From positions 58,577 to 122,576 of the forward strand of contig JAFRDO010000073.1 of the NCBI GenBank assembly GCA_017403825.1: a DNA stretch of 64,000 bases, in the 5' to 3' direction. A program made the position numbers and the translations under genes. Positions 24,503 through 33,740 of the stretch are shown here, piece after piece (within the stretch, counting starts at the first letter, position 1; each line of letters starts with the position of its first letter). The notes beneath the pieces were generated by a model. It had not been told where the DNA came from, ran no database searches, and saw only the letters and a program-made list of their open reading frames with translations. Source of the stretch: Kiritimatiellia bacterium (GTDB taxonomy: Bacteria > Verrucomicrobiota > Kiritimatiellia > RFP12 > UBA1067).

Positions 24503-27500
24503 TCAGGAGCCGTGGAACGGCAGGTTGTCATGCCATTGCTGCAGCGGTCGCGGCGGCTCGCAGCCGGAACCTGATACGGCCGCCATTCCGCGGACCGCCT
24601 CGGCGAACCCAGCAAGCGTGGTGGTGACGGGGATGCCGGCGAGCGTTGCAGCAGTGCGTATCTTCAGGCTGTCGGAATGTGCGGACTCGCCGTCTTCGCG
24701 CGTGTTGACGACCCACTTGACCTTGCCGAGCCTGATGAGGTCCAGCGCGTTGGGCGAGCCGAGAGGAATCTTGTACAGCGCGTTCGACTCTACGCCTGTC
24801 TTCCACAACGCGGTGGAAGTCCCGCGCGTCGCCCAGATTTCGTAGCCGAGCTCGTCCAACGTCTTGGCGAGACGCACTACCTCTTCCTTGTCCTCGTCGC
24901 GGATCGAGAGAATGACTCCTCCCTGCCCCGGAAGCGGCAGCGGACTGCCGGCGGCGACCTGGCTCTTGTAGTAGGCCGTTGCCGCGTCGCGTCCGAATGC
25001 CATCACTTCGCCAGTGGACTTCATCTCCGGCGTGAGCGTGATGTCCGCGCCGGGGAACTTTACGAAGGGGAAGACCGCTTCCTTTGCGCAGAAGAAGTTG
25101 CGGTTGCGGCCGGCTGCAGCCGATTGCAGTCGGTCGCCAAGTATTGCCTTTAGCTTCTCCCCGGCCATGCACCTTGAGGCGACGCCGGCGAGCGACCAGC
25201 CCACAGCCTTCGAGACGAACGGCACTGTGCGCGAGGCACGCGGGTTCACCTCGATCATCCATATTTCGCCGTCCTTCACGGCGAGCTGTATGTTCATCAG
25301 TCCGGTGACGTGAAGCCGTTCCGCGAACTTGCGGGCGATGGACTCTACTTCTTCAATCGTCTTTTCCGAAAGCGACACAGGTGGCGTGACGGCGGCTGCG
25401 TCTCCCGAATGGCAGCCGGCCGCCTCGATGTGCTCGAGTATCGCGCCGACCACGGTCGTTTCGCCGTCAGCGACGCAGTCGACGTCCAGCTCGATCGCGT
25501 GAGTCAGGAACTTGTCGATGAGGATCGGCTTGCCATCCGAGATGCGTACGGCCTCGTCGACGTATTCGCGAAGCCGGTCTTCGTGGTAGACGATCGCCAT
25601 GCCGCGTCCGCCAAGGACGAACGAGGGGCGCACGAGGACGGGGTAACCGATCTGCTCGGCGATCTTGAGCGCGTCTTCGACGGAGTGCGCGATGCCGCTC
25701 GGCGGCTGCTTCACCCCGACTTCCGCGACGAGCGCGCGGAAGAAGTCGCGGTCTTCGGCGAGGGCGATGTCATGCGGTGACGTGCCCAGCACCCTCACGC
25801 CCGCCGCTTCCAGGCGCTCCGCGAGGTTGAGCGGGGTCTGTCCCCCGAACTGCACGATTGCGCCGTCGCACTGCTCACGCTCGTATATTTCCATCACGTC
25901 CTCGAACGTGAGCGGTTCGAAGTAAAGGCGGTCTGAAGTGTCGTAGTCGGTCGAAACGGTCTCCGGGTTTGAGTTGACCATCACCACTTCGTAGCCGCGC
26001 TTCCTGAGCGCGAACGCCGCATGGCAGCAGCACCAGTCGAACTCGATGCCTTGCCCGATGCGGTTGGGCCCGCCCCCGAGGATCATGATCTTTTTCTTTT
26101 GTCCGGCGGTCTTCGGTTGCTCCAGGCCGCCCTTTGACGCCATCGACGCCATCGAATAATAGGAATAGTAATAGGGCGTCTTGGCCTCGAACTCCCCCGC
26201 GCATGTGTCGACTTCGCCGAACTCCGGGTGTATCCCTAGCGCGAGCCGGCTGTTCCGCACTGAATTCTCATCCGTGCCAACCGCCTTGGCGATTTCCCTG
26301 TCGCTGAAGCCGAGTGCCTTTGCCTGGCGAAGCGCGTCTCCCTCCAACGCCTTTTCGCCCTTTGCGGTCAAGAACCCCTTGAACGCCTCGATTTCCTCCA
26401 GCTGAGTCCTGAACCACGGGTCGAAAGACGTGATGTCATGTCCGGCGAGCGGGGCTTCCAACGACCTGACGGCCTTCAGGTACGCCTGCTTGAACGTGCG
26501 GCCTATCGCCATGGCCTCGCCGACGGACTTCATCTGCGTGCCGAGCCGCTTGTCCGCTCCGGGGAACTTCTCGAACGTGAAGCGCGGCACCTTTACGACG
26601 ACGTAGTCGAGCGCCGGCTCGAAGCAGGCTGGCGTCACTTGCGTTATGTCGTTCTTGAGCTCGTCGAGCGTGTAGCCGACGGCTAGAAGGGCGGCGATCT
26701 TCGCAATCGGGAAGCCCGTTGCCTTAGACGCAAGTGCGGACGAGCGCGAGACGCGCGGATTCATCTCGATGATGATTCTCCGTCCCGTCTTCGGGTTCAC
26801 CGCCCACTGTACGTTGGAGCCGCCCGTTTCGATTCCGATTTTCTCAAGCACGCGTATCGAGTCGTCGCGCATCTCCTGATATTCGCGGTCTGTCAGCGTC
26901 TGGATTGGCGCGACGGTGATGGAGTCGCCTGTGTGCACGCCCATCGGGTCCATGTTCTCGATGGAGCATACGATGACGGCGTTTCCGGCCTTGTCGCGCA
27001 TCACCTCCATTTCGAACTCTTTCCAGCCGATAAGCGATTCCTCCACCAGCACCTCGTGGTTGAGCGACGCCTCAAGCCCCAGCGTCACGATCTTGCGGAA
27101 CTCGTCCGCGTTGCGTGCGATGCCGCCGCCGGTGCCGCCGAGCGTGAAACCTGGACGGATTATGAGCGGCCATGAGCCGATTTCTGCTGCGATTTTTTCC
27201 GCTTCTTCCAGCGAATGGGCGCTTCCAGACTTCGGCATGTCAAGCCCGAGCTCGGACATTGCCGCCTTGAAGAGGTTGCGGTCTTCGGCCCTTGCGATGG
27301 CCTCCGCGTTCGCGCCGATCATCTCGACGCCGCACTCGTCGAGGACGCCCGAGCGCTTCAGCCCCGTCGCGAGGTTTAGCGCGGTCTGCCCGCCGAGCGT
27401 CGGAAGAAGCGCGTCAGGACGTTCCTTGCGTATGATGGCTGAGACGGAATCAACGGTCAGCGGTTCGATGTACGTGGCTTCCGCCATCTCAGGGTCGGTC

Positions 27501-27661
27501 ATCACCGTCGCCGGATTGGAGTTCACGAGGACGATTTCATAGCCTTCCCGGCGCAAGGCCTTTACGGCCTGACAGCCCGAATAGTCAAATTCGCACCCCT
27601 GCCCGATAACTATCGGCCCCGAGCCGATGATGAGAATCTTCTTCAAGTCTGTACGCTTCAT
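24503..27661 (-). CDS. carB: Carbamoyl-phosphate synthase large subunit
   Basis: The enzyme makes carbamoyl phosphate for arginine and pyrimidines, 1052 residues. Two ATP-grasp halves are visible: [21 protein letters not shown] at the start and its counterpart [21 protein letters not shown] in the middle. Each half has TLGGQTALN / QFGGQTPLN and [18 protein letters not shown] / [18 protein letters not shown]. The MGS-like regulatory domain ends the protein ([16 protein letters not shown]). I chose ATG at 27661, where the homology starts; the frame runs open further upstream without support. The small subunit gene (carA) is not in the window. Confidence 0.96.
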   Translation of the reverse strand: MKRTDLKKILIIGSGPIVIGQGCEFDYSGCQAVKALRREGYEIVLVNSNPATVMTDPEMAEATYIEPLTVDSVSAIIRKERPDALLPTLGGQTALNLATGLKRSGVLDECGVEMIGANAEAIARAEDRNLFKAAMSELGLDMPKSGSAHSLEEAEKIAAEIGSWPLIIRPGFTLGGTGGGIARNADEFRKIVTLGLEASLNHEVLVEESLIGWKEFEMEVMRDKAGNAVIVCSIENMDPMGVHTGDSITVAPIQTLTDREYQEMRDDSIRVLEKIGIETGGSNVQWAVNPKTGRRIIIEMNPRVSRSSALASKATGFPIAKIAALLAVGYTLDELKNDITQVTPACFEPALDYVVVKVPRFTFEKFPGADKRLGTQMKSVGEAMAIGRTFKQAYLKAVRSLEAPLAGHDITSFDPWFRTQLEEIEAFKGFLTAKGEKALEGDALRQAKALGFSDREIAKAVGTDENSVRNSRLALGIHPEFGEVDTCAGEFEAKTPYYYSYYSMASMASKGGLEQPKTAGQKKKIMILGGGPNRIGQGIEFDWCCCHAAFALRKRGYEVVMVNSNPETVSTDYDTSDRLYFEPLTFEDVMEIYEREQCDGAIVQFGGQTPLNLAERLEAAGVRVLGTSPHDIALAEDRDFFRALVAEVGVKQPPSGIAHSVEDALKIAEQIGYPVLVRPSFVLGGRGMAIVYHEDRLREYVDEAVRISDGKPILIDKFLTHAIELDVDCVADGETTVVGAILEHIEAAGCHSGDAAAVTPPVSLSEKTIEEVESIARKFAERLHVTGLMNIQLAVKDGEIWMIEVNPRASRTVPFVSKAVGWSLAGVASRCMAGEKLKAILGDRLQSAAAGRNRNFFCAKEAVFPFVKFPGADITLTPEMKSTGEVMAFGRDAATAYYKSQVAAGSPLPLPGQGGVILSIRDEDKEEVVRLAKTLDELGYEIWATRGTSTALWKTGVESNALYKIPLGSPNALDLIRLGKVKWVVNTREDGESAHSDSLKIRTAATLAGIPVTTTLAGFAEAVRGMAAVSGSGCEPPRPLQQWHDNLPFHGS

Positions 27662-27826
27662 ACCTTTAATGCAAACGAGCATAATCCGTGCCAAACGCCC
27701 GGCTTTACATTCAACTTGGCGGTTCCCGACAGCAGCGTTACAAAAAATGTAATGCATCATCGCCGTCTTTTACATTTCAAAACCTAGATTCCAGAAGCAA
27801 ATGCACCCCCGCCTCATCGATTTTTT

Positions 27827-27835
27827 TGGTATAAT
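27827..27835 (+). promoter_or_regulatory. Extended -10 promoter of the TrkA-type gene
   Basis: TTTTTTTGGTATAAT, with the TGn-TATAAT core here, lies 35 bases before the ATG at 27871. GGAGAGG is in the leader. The 209-base gap to carB also holds TTACAAAAAATGTAA at about 27737-27751, a small inverted repeat that could be an operator. Confidence 0.6.
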
Positions 27836-27870
27836 GGCGGCGTGACTGGCAGGAGAGGAAAACACGCAGA

Positions 27871-28527
27871 ATGAAACGAATCGGAATAATTGGAGCCGGA
27901 CGCTTCGGCATGTCCTTGGCTGAGTCGCTTTCCAATGCCGGGGCGGAGGTAATCCTCATCGACCGCAACCGTCCGGCGATGCAGCAGGCGAACGAGTTCG
28001 CAAGCGCAGTGCAGGGCGATGCCACGCAGCCTCATGTGCTTGAAGAGGCTGGCTTCGGCGAGTGTGATGTGGTTGTCGTTGCAATCGGCAGTAACATCGA
28101 GGCGTCCATGATGGCGACTGCAAACTGCAAGGAGCTCGGCGTTCCCAACGTCGTTTCGAAGGCAACGAGCGAGCTGCACGGCAAGATTCTCCGCCGCATC
28201 GGCGCAGATTCTGTCGTCTATCCCGACCGCGACAGCGCCCACCGCCTGGCGCGCGCAATCGCCAACCACGACGTAGTGGACTTTCTCGAAGTGTCCGAGG
28301 GCTATTCCATCGCAGAAGTCGATGTGCCGGACGGTGTCCGCGGCCGCTCTCTCGCAGAAGCCGATTTCCGCCGCAAGACAGGCGTGACGGTTCTCTGCAT
28401 ACGCCGCGCCGACCCCGACCCGAAGAAGCCGCGCCGCGTGATCATACCGCAGGCTTCCGACATAGTGGAGCCGGGTGACCGCCTGATAGTCTTCGGCGAG
28501 ACGAAGAAGCTGGACGGGCTCTCCTGA
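27871..28527 (+). CDS. TrkA/KtrA-type potassium channel regulatory (RCK) protein
   Basis: This 218-residue cytoplasmic subunit controls a Trk/Ktr potassium transporter through NAD(H) or ATP binding. The RCK_N domain begins IGIIGAGRFGMSLAESLSNAG (GxGxxG) and continues VILIDRN and AVQGDATQPHVLEEAG. The RCK_C domain starts near residue 140 (GYSIAEVDVPDGVRGRSLAEADFRRKTGVTVLCIRR) and ends DIVEPGDRLIVFGE. No membrane subunit (trkH/ktrB) lies nearby. It overlaps murA by one base (TGATG). Confidence 0.9.
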   Translation: MKRIGIIGAGRFGMSLAESLSNAGAEVILIDRNRPAMQQANEFASAVQGDATQPHVLEEAGFGECDVVVVAIGSNIEASMMATANCKELGVPNVVSKATSELHGKILRRIGADSVVYPDRDSAHRLARAIANHDVVDFLEVSEGYSIAEVDVPDGVRGRSLAEADFRRKTGVTVLCIRRADPDPKKPRRVIIPQASDIVEPGDRLIVFGETKKLDGLS

Positions 28528-29813
28528 TGAGCCGTCTGCTGATTCGCGGCAGGAAGGCTGTTTCCGGAACGCATCGCGTCTCCGGGAACAAGAACGCCGC
28601 GCTGCCGATGATCGCAGCTTCGCTCCTCACTTCCGAGCCGGTCACGCTTGCCAACCTGCCCGACATCGACGACGTGGCGGCGATGCTCGACGTGGCGCGG
28701 AGCTTCGGCGCGCGCGTCTCTCGCAACCTTGCGGAAGGAACGGTCACGCTAGCCGCACCGAAGCTTAAGACCGCGCGGATTGATCCTGAGGCTGCCGCGA
28801 AGATACGGACGAGTTTCCTCTTCGCAGGTCCCGTCCTCGCCCGCCTCGGCCGCGTCTCTCTGCCGCCTCCAGGAGGTGACGCAATCGGCCACCGCCGTCT
28901 TGACACGCACTTCGCCGGCTTCCGCGCCCTTGGCGCGAAGGCGTCCGCCGGACGCAAGATGCTTGGCTTCAAGGGTTCCTTGAAAGGCACGCGCATCCTG
29001 CTCGACGAAGCGTCCGTCACCGCGACCGAGAACATACTGATGGCCGCAGTGCTGGCCGAGGGCAGGACAGTGATCGACAACGCCGCGTGCGAGCCGCATG
29101 TCGCGGACCTCGCCGCGATGCTGAACGCGATGGGCGCGAAGGTATCCGGCGCGGGCACGAACCGTCTCATGGTGGACGGCGTCACGGAATTGCACGGTTG
29201 CACGGCGCGCATCGGCTGCGACTACATCGAGGCCGGCAGCTACATCGCCGCCGCCGCTGTGACTGGCGGAGAGCTGACGCTTACCGGCATCGAGCCGGAG
29301 CCGTTCGAGGTGCTGCGCGGCGCCTTCTCACGCTTCGGCGTGTCGTGGACCATCGATGCGGCGGCGGGCACGCTCCGCTATTCGCCGCGCCGGCGGCTGA
29401 AGATGAAGTACGACCTTGGCGACGCGATACCGTCCGTCTCCGACGGTACCTGGCCCGCGTTCCCCTCCGACCTCTTGTCGATTCTGATCGTCGTCGCAAC
29501 TCAGGCGCGGGGCACATGCCTCTTCTTCGAGAAGATGTTTGAGAGCCGCCTCTACTTCGTGGACCACCTGCGGCAGATGGGTGCGAAGATAGTTCAGTGC
29601 GACCCGCACCGCGTGGTCGTGACGGGCCCGTCCGCCCTGTCCGGCTGCACCGTCACCTCGCCGGACATTCGCGCCGGCATAGCGCTTGTCATCGCCGCCC
29701 TCTGCGCGAAAGGCGAGACGCGAATACTTAACGCGGAGTCGATCGACCGCGGCTACGTGTCCGTCGAGTCGTCGCTCGGCGCGCTCGGCGCGGACATCGC
29801 GAGGAAGCCATGA
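28527..29813 (+). CDS. murA: UDP-N-acetylglucosamine 1-carboxyvinyltransferase with Asp active site
   Basis: First committed step of peptidoglycan synthesis: transfer of enolpyruvate from PEP to UDP-GlcNAc. The 428-residue sequence has the catalytic GNKNAALPM (Lys22) and the expected domain order. At the position of the usual Cys115 (PGGC), residue 118 is Asp: LPPPGGDAIGHRRLD (codon 28878-28880). Cys-to-Asp replacement is known in mycobacterial and chlamydial MurA, where the enzyme stays active and is insensitive to fosfomycin. One-base overlap with the TrkA-type gene suggests co-translation. Confidence 0.93.
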   Translation: MSRLLIRGRKAVSGTHRVSGNKNAALPMIAASLLTSEPVTLANLPDIDDVAAMLDVARSFGARVSRNLAEGTVTLAAPKLKTARIDPEAAAKIRTSFLFAGPVLARLGRVSLPPPGGDAIGHRRLDTHFAGFRALGAKASAGRKMLGFKGSLKGTRILLDEASVTATENILMAAVLAEGRTVIDNAACEPHVADLAAMLNAMGAKVSGAGTNRLMVDGVTELHGCTARIGCDYIEAGSYIAAAAVTGGELTLTGIEPEPFEVLRGAFSRFGVSWTIDAAAGTLRYSPRRRLKMKYDLGDAIPSVSDGTWPAFPSDLLSILIVVATQARGTCLFFEKMFESRLYFVDHLRQMGAKIVQCDPHRVVVTGPSALSGCTVTSPDIRAGIALVIAALCAKGETRILNAESIDRGYVSVESSLGALGADIARKP

Positions 29814-29835
29814 CAGCGAGGAACAAGCAGACTTG

Positions 29836-29898
29836 TGGGGACTGTCCCCAAACCTGTGGGGACTGTCCCCAATTGCAGACTCATGGGGCCTGTCCCCA
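29836..29898. repeat. Three palindromic repeats of a 15-base unit
   Basis: TGGGGACTGTCCCCA occurs at 29836-29850 and 29857-... precisely 29857-29871, and a variant TGGGGCCTGTCCCCA at 29884-29898. Each is a near-perfect palindrome (TGGGGAC/GTCCCCA about a central T). They fill the gap between murA and the TsaC-Maf gene. They could act as REP-type elements or hairpins in the mRNA; no T-tract follows. Confidence 0.8.
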
Positions 29899-29908
29899 GT
29901 TGTGAAAC

Positions 29909-30982
29909 ATGTCCGATTGCTTGAGAACAGTCTGTGCTGACGATGCTGGGCTTGCCGCCGCCGCCGCGACGCTGAACGGCGGCGGAGTGGCCGTCATTCC
30001 TACCGACACGGTCTACGGGCTTGCCGCGCGCCCGGATTGCCCTGATGCCGTGGCGAGGCTTTATTCGATAAAGGCGCGGGACGCGAAGAAGCCGATCGCC
30101 ATCTTGGCGAGCGACGCGGAAGACGCCGCGAGATTCGTCGGCGCAGATGCCGCGAGAATCGGCGCGAAGCACTGGCCCGGCGCGCTCACCGTCGTCGGCT
30201 GCGGCGAGGGCGCGCGTGTGCCCGACCACGAATGGACGCGGCGGCTGATTGCGGCTTGCGGCGGCGCGCTGCGCGTGACTAGCGCCAATCTCTCGGGCGG
30301 GCAGGCCTCGACTGACTCCGCCGCCGCGCTAGCGTCCGTAGGTCTTTCCGCCGACATCGTGGCGGACGGAGGCGTGTCGCCGGGTGGCGTCGCGTCTACC
30401 GTCGTCCGTGTCGCCGACAATGGATGCCTTGAGCTCCTGCGGGACGGTCCGGTGAAGTTCCTCACTCTGGCGAGCGGCAGTCCGCGCCGCGCGAAGATAC
30501 TGCGCGACCTCGGCATCGATTTCTTCGTCGAGAAGACGGACGCGCCAGAGGTCAGCTATCCGCACGACCCGAAGCGAACCGTCAGTGAGAATGCCATCGC
30601 GAAGGGGGCCGCGCTTGCTGGACGGCAGCAAGTGCTGAGCGCCGACACGATCGTCTGGTTTGGCAACCGCATATACGGCAAGCCGCGCGATCTGGACGAG
30701 TCGAAGGATTTTCTGCGCGAACTCTCCGGGCGGACGCACACCGTGTTCACGGGCGTTGCCTACGACGGCGACGTGAAGGTCGTGGAGTCAGGCGTTACCT
30801 TTCGCAAGCTGTCGGAGGCGGCGATTTGCGAGTACGTGGCGCGGGTGAAACCCACTGACCGCGCCGGAGCCTACGACATTGACGAATTCGGAAACCTGAT
30901 CGTCGAAGGCTGGACCGGCAGTTACGAGAACATCATGGGGCTGCCTGTCGAACCTCTGCGAGAATGGGGGATTGTCCGATGA
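29909..30982 (+). CDS. TsaC/YrdC-Maf fusion protein
   Basis: This 357-residue protein joins two domains. Residues ~1-180 are a TsaC/YrdC (Sua5) domain: GGGVAVIPTDTVYGLAA, SIKARDAKKPIAIL, HWPGALTVV and LRVTSANLSGGQA. It makes threonylcarbamoyl-AMP for t6A37 in tRNA. Residues ~183-357 are a Maf nucleotide pyrophosphatase: LASGSPRRAKILRDLGIDF, SADTIVWFGNRIYGKP, GRTHTVFTGVAY, GAYDIDEFG. Maf proteins hydrolyse dTTP, UTP or modified nucleotides. The junction (LLRDGPVKFLTLASGSPRR) shows continuous reading without a stop. The ATG lies 96 bases after murA, just beyond the palindromic repeats; no strong ribosome binding site is visible. Confidence 0.87.
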   Translation: MSDCLRTVCADDAGLAAAAATLNGGGVAVIPTDTVYGLAARPDCPDAVARLYSIKARDAKKPIAILASDAEDAARFVGADAARIGAKHWPGALTVVGCGEGARVPDHEWTRRLIAACGGALRVTSANLSGGQASTDSAAALASVGLSADIVADGGVSPGGVASTVVRVADNGCLELLRDGPVKFLTLASGSPRRAKILRDLGIDFFVEKTDAPEVSYPHDPKRTVSENAIAKGAALAGRQQVLSADTIVWFGNRIYGKPRDLDESKDFLRELSGRTHTVFTGVAYDGDVKVVESGVTFRKLSEAAICEYVARVKPTDRAGAYDIDEFGNLIVEGWTGSYENIMGLPVEPLREWGIVR

Positions 30983-31590
30983 AGCGCGGCGAGACGGTCA
31001 TACTTGCCGCAGGCGACTTCCCGCGCAAGGGAGGCGAGGCGTGGAGTCTGCTTGCCGGTGCGAAGCGCGTCGTCGCTTGCGATTCCGCTGCAGACGCCTA
31101 TCGGCGGCGCTTCGGACGCTGGCCGACAGTCGCAGTCGGCGATATGGACAGCGCCAAGGCCGCAGTCGCCGCGTCGTCTGGTTGCCGCGTCGTGCGCATG
31201 GCGGGGCAGGATGACAACGACCTCGCCAAGGCCATTGCATACTGCCGCCGTGAAGGGTGGAAGAACCCCGTGATTCTTGGAGCGTGCGGCAAGCGCGAAG
31301 ACCACGCGATAGGCAACGTCTTCCGGGCCCTTGAGTTCGGACTTGAGATTGTCACCGGCTCCGGACGCTTCGTGCCGATGTGCGGACGGAAGACCTTTCG
31401 CGTCAGTCCTGGCACGGCGGTTTCTGTATTCGCACCCGACTCAACGACGCGGATGACGTCGCGTGGCCTAGAATGGCCGCTTGACGGAGTCCGTTTCCAG
31501 AATCTTTACTGCGCCACGCTTAACCGCGCCACCTCTTCCCGTGTCGCGCTTACGGCGAATCGTCCCGTCTCCGTATTTATCTGTCAGTAG
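30979..31590 (+). CDS. Thiamine pyrophosphokinase
   Basis: It transfers pyrophosphate from ATP to thiamine, giving thiamine diphosphate. In 203 residues the family blocks are present: RVVACDSAADAYRR, PTVAVGDMDSAKAA (the GDxDS motif), QDDNDLAKAIAYC (D-x-N/TD-x-x-K) and VILGACGKREDHAIGN (G-x-x-GR/KxDH). The C-terminal half carries the thiamine-binding beta-sandwich (GLEWPLDG). ATGA overlap with the TsaC-Maf gene indicates coupling. Confidence 0.88.
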   Translation: MKRGETVILAAGDFPRKGGEAWSLLAGAKRVVACDSAADAYRRRFGRWPTVAVGDMDSAKAAVAASSGCRVVRMAGQDDNDLAKAIAYCRREGWKNPVILGACGKREDHAIGNVFRALEFGLEIVTGSGRFVPMCGRKTFRVSPGTAVSVFAPDSTTRMTSRGLEWPLDGVRFQNLYCATLNRATSSRVALTANRPVSVFICQ

Positions 31591-31708
31591 CGCAGTAGCG
31601 TTGCAATTTTCCGCTTGAGCGTGTGCTCCCACAAAATGCATGGTGTTGTTGCTCCGTCTGGAACGACGCGTGGTGGTTGGACTCGGGAGCACGGTGCATG
31701 TGAATTTG

Positions 31709-31717
31709 TGGTATAAT
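31709..31717 (+). promoter_or_regulatory. Extended -10 promoter of larA
   Basis: TGGTATAAT lies 21 bases before the ATG at 31739, with GGCGGAGG between. Upstream, GTGCTCCC (31623-31630) and GGGAGCAC (31685-31692) form an 8-bp inverted repeat spaced 54 bases; its role is unknown. Confidence 0.6.
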
Positions 31718-31738
31718 TCATGGCGGAGGCAGAACGAT

Positions 31739-33031
31739 ATGGACATCTTCAGGATTGCAAGCGACGAAGGCGGGATTTCCAACGACGAGATTGCCGCGTT
31801 GCTCGAACAGGTGCTGGCCGACTGGGAGGCACGGCGCGGCAAAGTGCGCAATGCGCTCGTCATACCGCCGGACTTCACGCGCTTCCACTCCAACGCCGGC
31901 TTTATCACGCAGGTCTTCTACCGCCTGCTGACGGCGAAAGGCGCGGCAGTGGAAATTCTGCCAGCCCTCGGCACCCACGTGCCCGTCTCGGAATCGCAGT
32001 GGAAGACGATGTTTGGCGACATACCTTACGACAAGATGATCGTCCACAACTGGCGCACAGACGTCGTGCGCCTCGGCGAGGTTCCGTCCGACGCCGTGGA
32101 GAAGATATCGGAAGGGCTGTGGAAGGATCCGGTTTCCGTAGAGGTCAACCGCCGGCTCATGGACGAAAAGTACGACCTGATCGTCTCGCCCGGGCAGGTC
32201 GTGCCGCACGAGGTGATCGGCATGGCCAACCACGCCAAGAACATCTTCGTCGGCACAGGCGGCAGCGACATGATCAACAAGTCGCATATGATCGGCGCCG
32301 TCTGCGGCATGGAGAAGGCGATGGGACGCGACCATACGCCGGTGCGGCAGCTCTTTGACTATGCGTTCGAGCACTATATGGCCGACCGTCCGATTCTATG
32401 GGTGCTGACCGTAAATACCGCGCCGGGTGGGAAGATACGCTCGCACGGCATCTTCATCGGCGAAGGCCGCAACTGCCTCACGGAGGCGGTCAGGCTCGCA
32501 CAGGAGAAGAACATCGACTACGTGGAGCATGGGATAAAGAAGTGTGTCGTCTACCTTGACCCGTCGGAGTTCACCTCCACCTGGCTGGGCAACAAGGCCA
32601 TCTACCGCACTCGCATGGCTATGGCGGACGGCGGCGAACTGATCATTCTCGCACCGGGCGTCCATCAGTTCGGCGAGGACAAGACGGTGGACGGGCTGAT
32701 ACGCAAGTACGGCTACCGCGGTCGCCTGCACACACTGGAAGTGTTCCGGCGCGAAGACGCGGACGACTTGCGCGCGAACATGGGTGCGGCGGCGCATCTC
32801 ATTCACGGCTCGTCAGACGGACGCTTCTCCATCACCTACTGCGTGAAGAACATCACGCGGGAGGAAGTCGAAGGCGTAGGCTTCAAGTCGGCTGACTATG
32901 ACGAGATGGCCGCGAAGTACGACCCGGCGAAGCTGAAGTACGGCTACAACACCGTCGACGGCGAGGAGATATACTTCATTCCCAATCCGGCGTTAGGCCT
33001 TTGGATCAACCGTGAGAAGTTCAACGCCTGA
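31739..33031 (+). CDS. larA: LarA-family racemase (nickel-pincer lactate racemase type)
   Basis: This 430-residue protein belongs to the LarA (DUF2088) family. LarA uses the nickel pyridinium-bis-thiocarboxylate pincer cofactor to racemise lactate or related 2-hydroxy acids. Recognisable parts: PPDFTRFHSNAG, ALGTHVPVSESQ (the H-x-P motif), HNWRTDVVRLG, SPGQVVPHEVIGMANHAKNIFVG, and MINKSHMIGA. ATG at 31739 has GGAGG nine bases before it; earlier in-frame ATGs precede the -10. Related racemases act on other 2-hydroxy acids, so lactate is not certain. larB follows with a 20-base overlap. Confidence 0.85.
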   Translation: MDIFRIASDEGGISNDEIAALLEQVLADWEARRGKVRNALVIPPDFTRFHSNAGFITQVFYRLLTAKGAAVEILPALGTHVPVSESQWKTMFGDIPYDKMIVHNWRTDVVRLGEVPSDAVEKISEGLWKDPVSVEVNRRLMDEKYDLIVSPGQVVPHEVIGMANHAKNIFVGTGGSDMINKSHMIGAVCGMEKAMGRDHTPVRQLFDYAFEHYMADRPILWVLTVNTAPGGKIRSHGIFIGEGRNCLTEAVRLAQEKNIDYVEHGIKKCVVYLDPSEFTSTWLGNKAIYRTRMAMADGGELIILAPGVHQFGEDKTVDGLIRKYGYRGRLHTLEVFRREDADDLRANMGAAAHLIHGSSDGRFSITYCVKNITREEVEGVGFKSADYDEMAAKYDPAKLKYGYNTVDGEEIYFIPNPALGLWINREKFNA

Positions 33032-33698
33032 CATCTACGAGTTCGCCCGGCTCGACTTTGACCGAGACCGTCGTACCGGTTTCGGCGAGACAGTCTATGG
33101 TCCCGGCAAGACAGCAGGTCAGCTTGCGGAGATATTCGCCGCGTTTCGGCGCAAGGGGCGTCCGGTCCTGGCGACGCGCGTATCGGCGGAGCAGGCCGCC
33201 GCGCTTGCGGAGCGCTTGCCGGACGCGTGCTACGACCCCGTCTCCCGGACGCTGGCGAGTGCATGGCGCACGCGGCGTCCGGTGTCGAGACTGGACGGCA
33301 CGACAGCGGTTCTCGCTGCCGGCACGGCTGACCTGCCTGTCGCCGAGGAGGCCGCAAAGACAGTTGAGTTTTTCGGCGGTCGCGTCGAGCGGTTTTACGA
33401 CGTCGGCATAGCGGGGCTTCATCGTCTGCTCGGCGTAATCGGCAAGGTGCGCAAGGCCGACGTCGTCATTGCCGCCGCCGGCATGGAGGGCGCGCTGCCT
33501 AGCGTCGTGGCCGGTCTCGTGTCCGCGCCGGTCATCGCTCTTCCGACGTCCGTGGGCTACGGGTGCGGGGCCGGAGGCGTGGCCGCCGTGTTGTCCATGC
33601 TTTCGAGCTGCGCCGAGGGCGTGACCGTCGTTAACATCGACAATGGCTTCGGCGCGGCGGTCGCCGCCTGCCGCATACTGCGGAACCGCCGCGCCTGA
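33012..33698 (+). CDS. larB: LarB, nickel-pincer cofactor carboxylase
   Basis: LarB carboxylates and hydrolyses nicotinic acid adenine dinucleotide in the first step of pincer cofactor synthesis. The 228-residue sequence has the family opening FARLDFDRDRRTGFGETVYGPGKT and a PurE-like AIR-carboxylase domain: AVLAAGTADLPVAEEA, DVVIAAAGMEGALPSVVAGLVSAPVIALPTSVGYG. It starts with GTG inside the end of larA. larC and larE, needed for the later cofactor steps, are not in the window. Confidence 0.88.
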   Translation: MRSSTPDIYEFARLDFDRDRRTGFGETVYGPGKTAGQLAEIFAAFRRKGRPVLATRVSAEQAAALAERLPDACYDPVSRTLASAWRTRRPVSRLDGTTAVLAAGTADLPVAEEAAKTVEFFGGRVERFYDVGIAGLHRLLGVIGKVRKADVVIAAAGMEGALPSVVAGLVSAPVIALPTSVGYGCGAGGVAAVLSMLSSCAEGVTVVNIDNGFGAAVAACRILRNRRA

Positions 33699-33740
33699 GG
33701 CAATCCTCTGCAATTGCCTCGCGGAGCAAGGTGACGGTTT

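Noticed and set aside
27737..27751. TTACAAAAAATGTAA inverted repeat between carB and the TrkA-type gene considered as an attenuator
   Set aside because: Short, AT-rich and without a second copy; it may be an operator but cannot be supported beyond a mention.
31623..31692. 8-bp inverted repeat upstream of larA considered as a riboswitch
   Set aside because: It lies upstream of the larA -10 element, so it should not be in the transcript; the 54-base loop has no known aptamer features.
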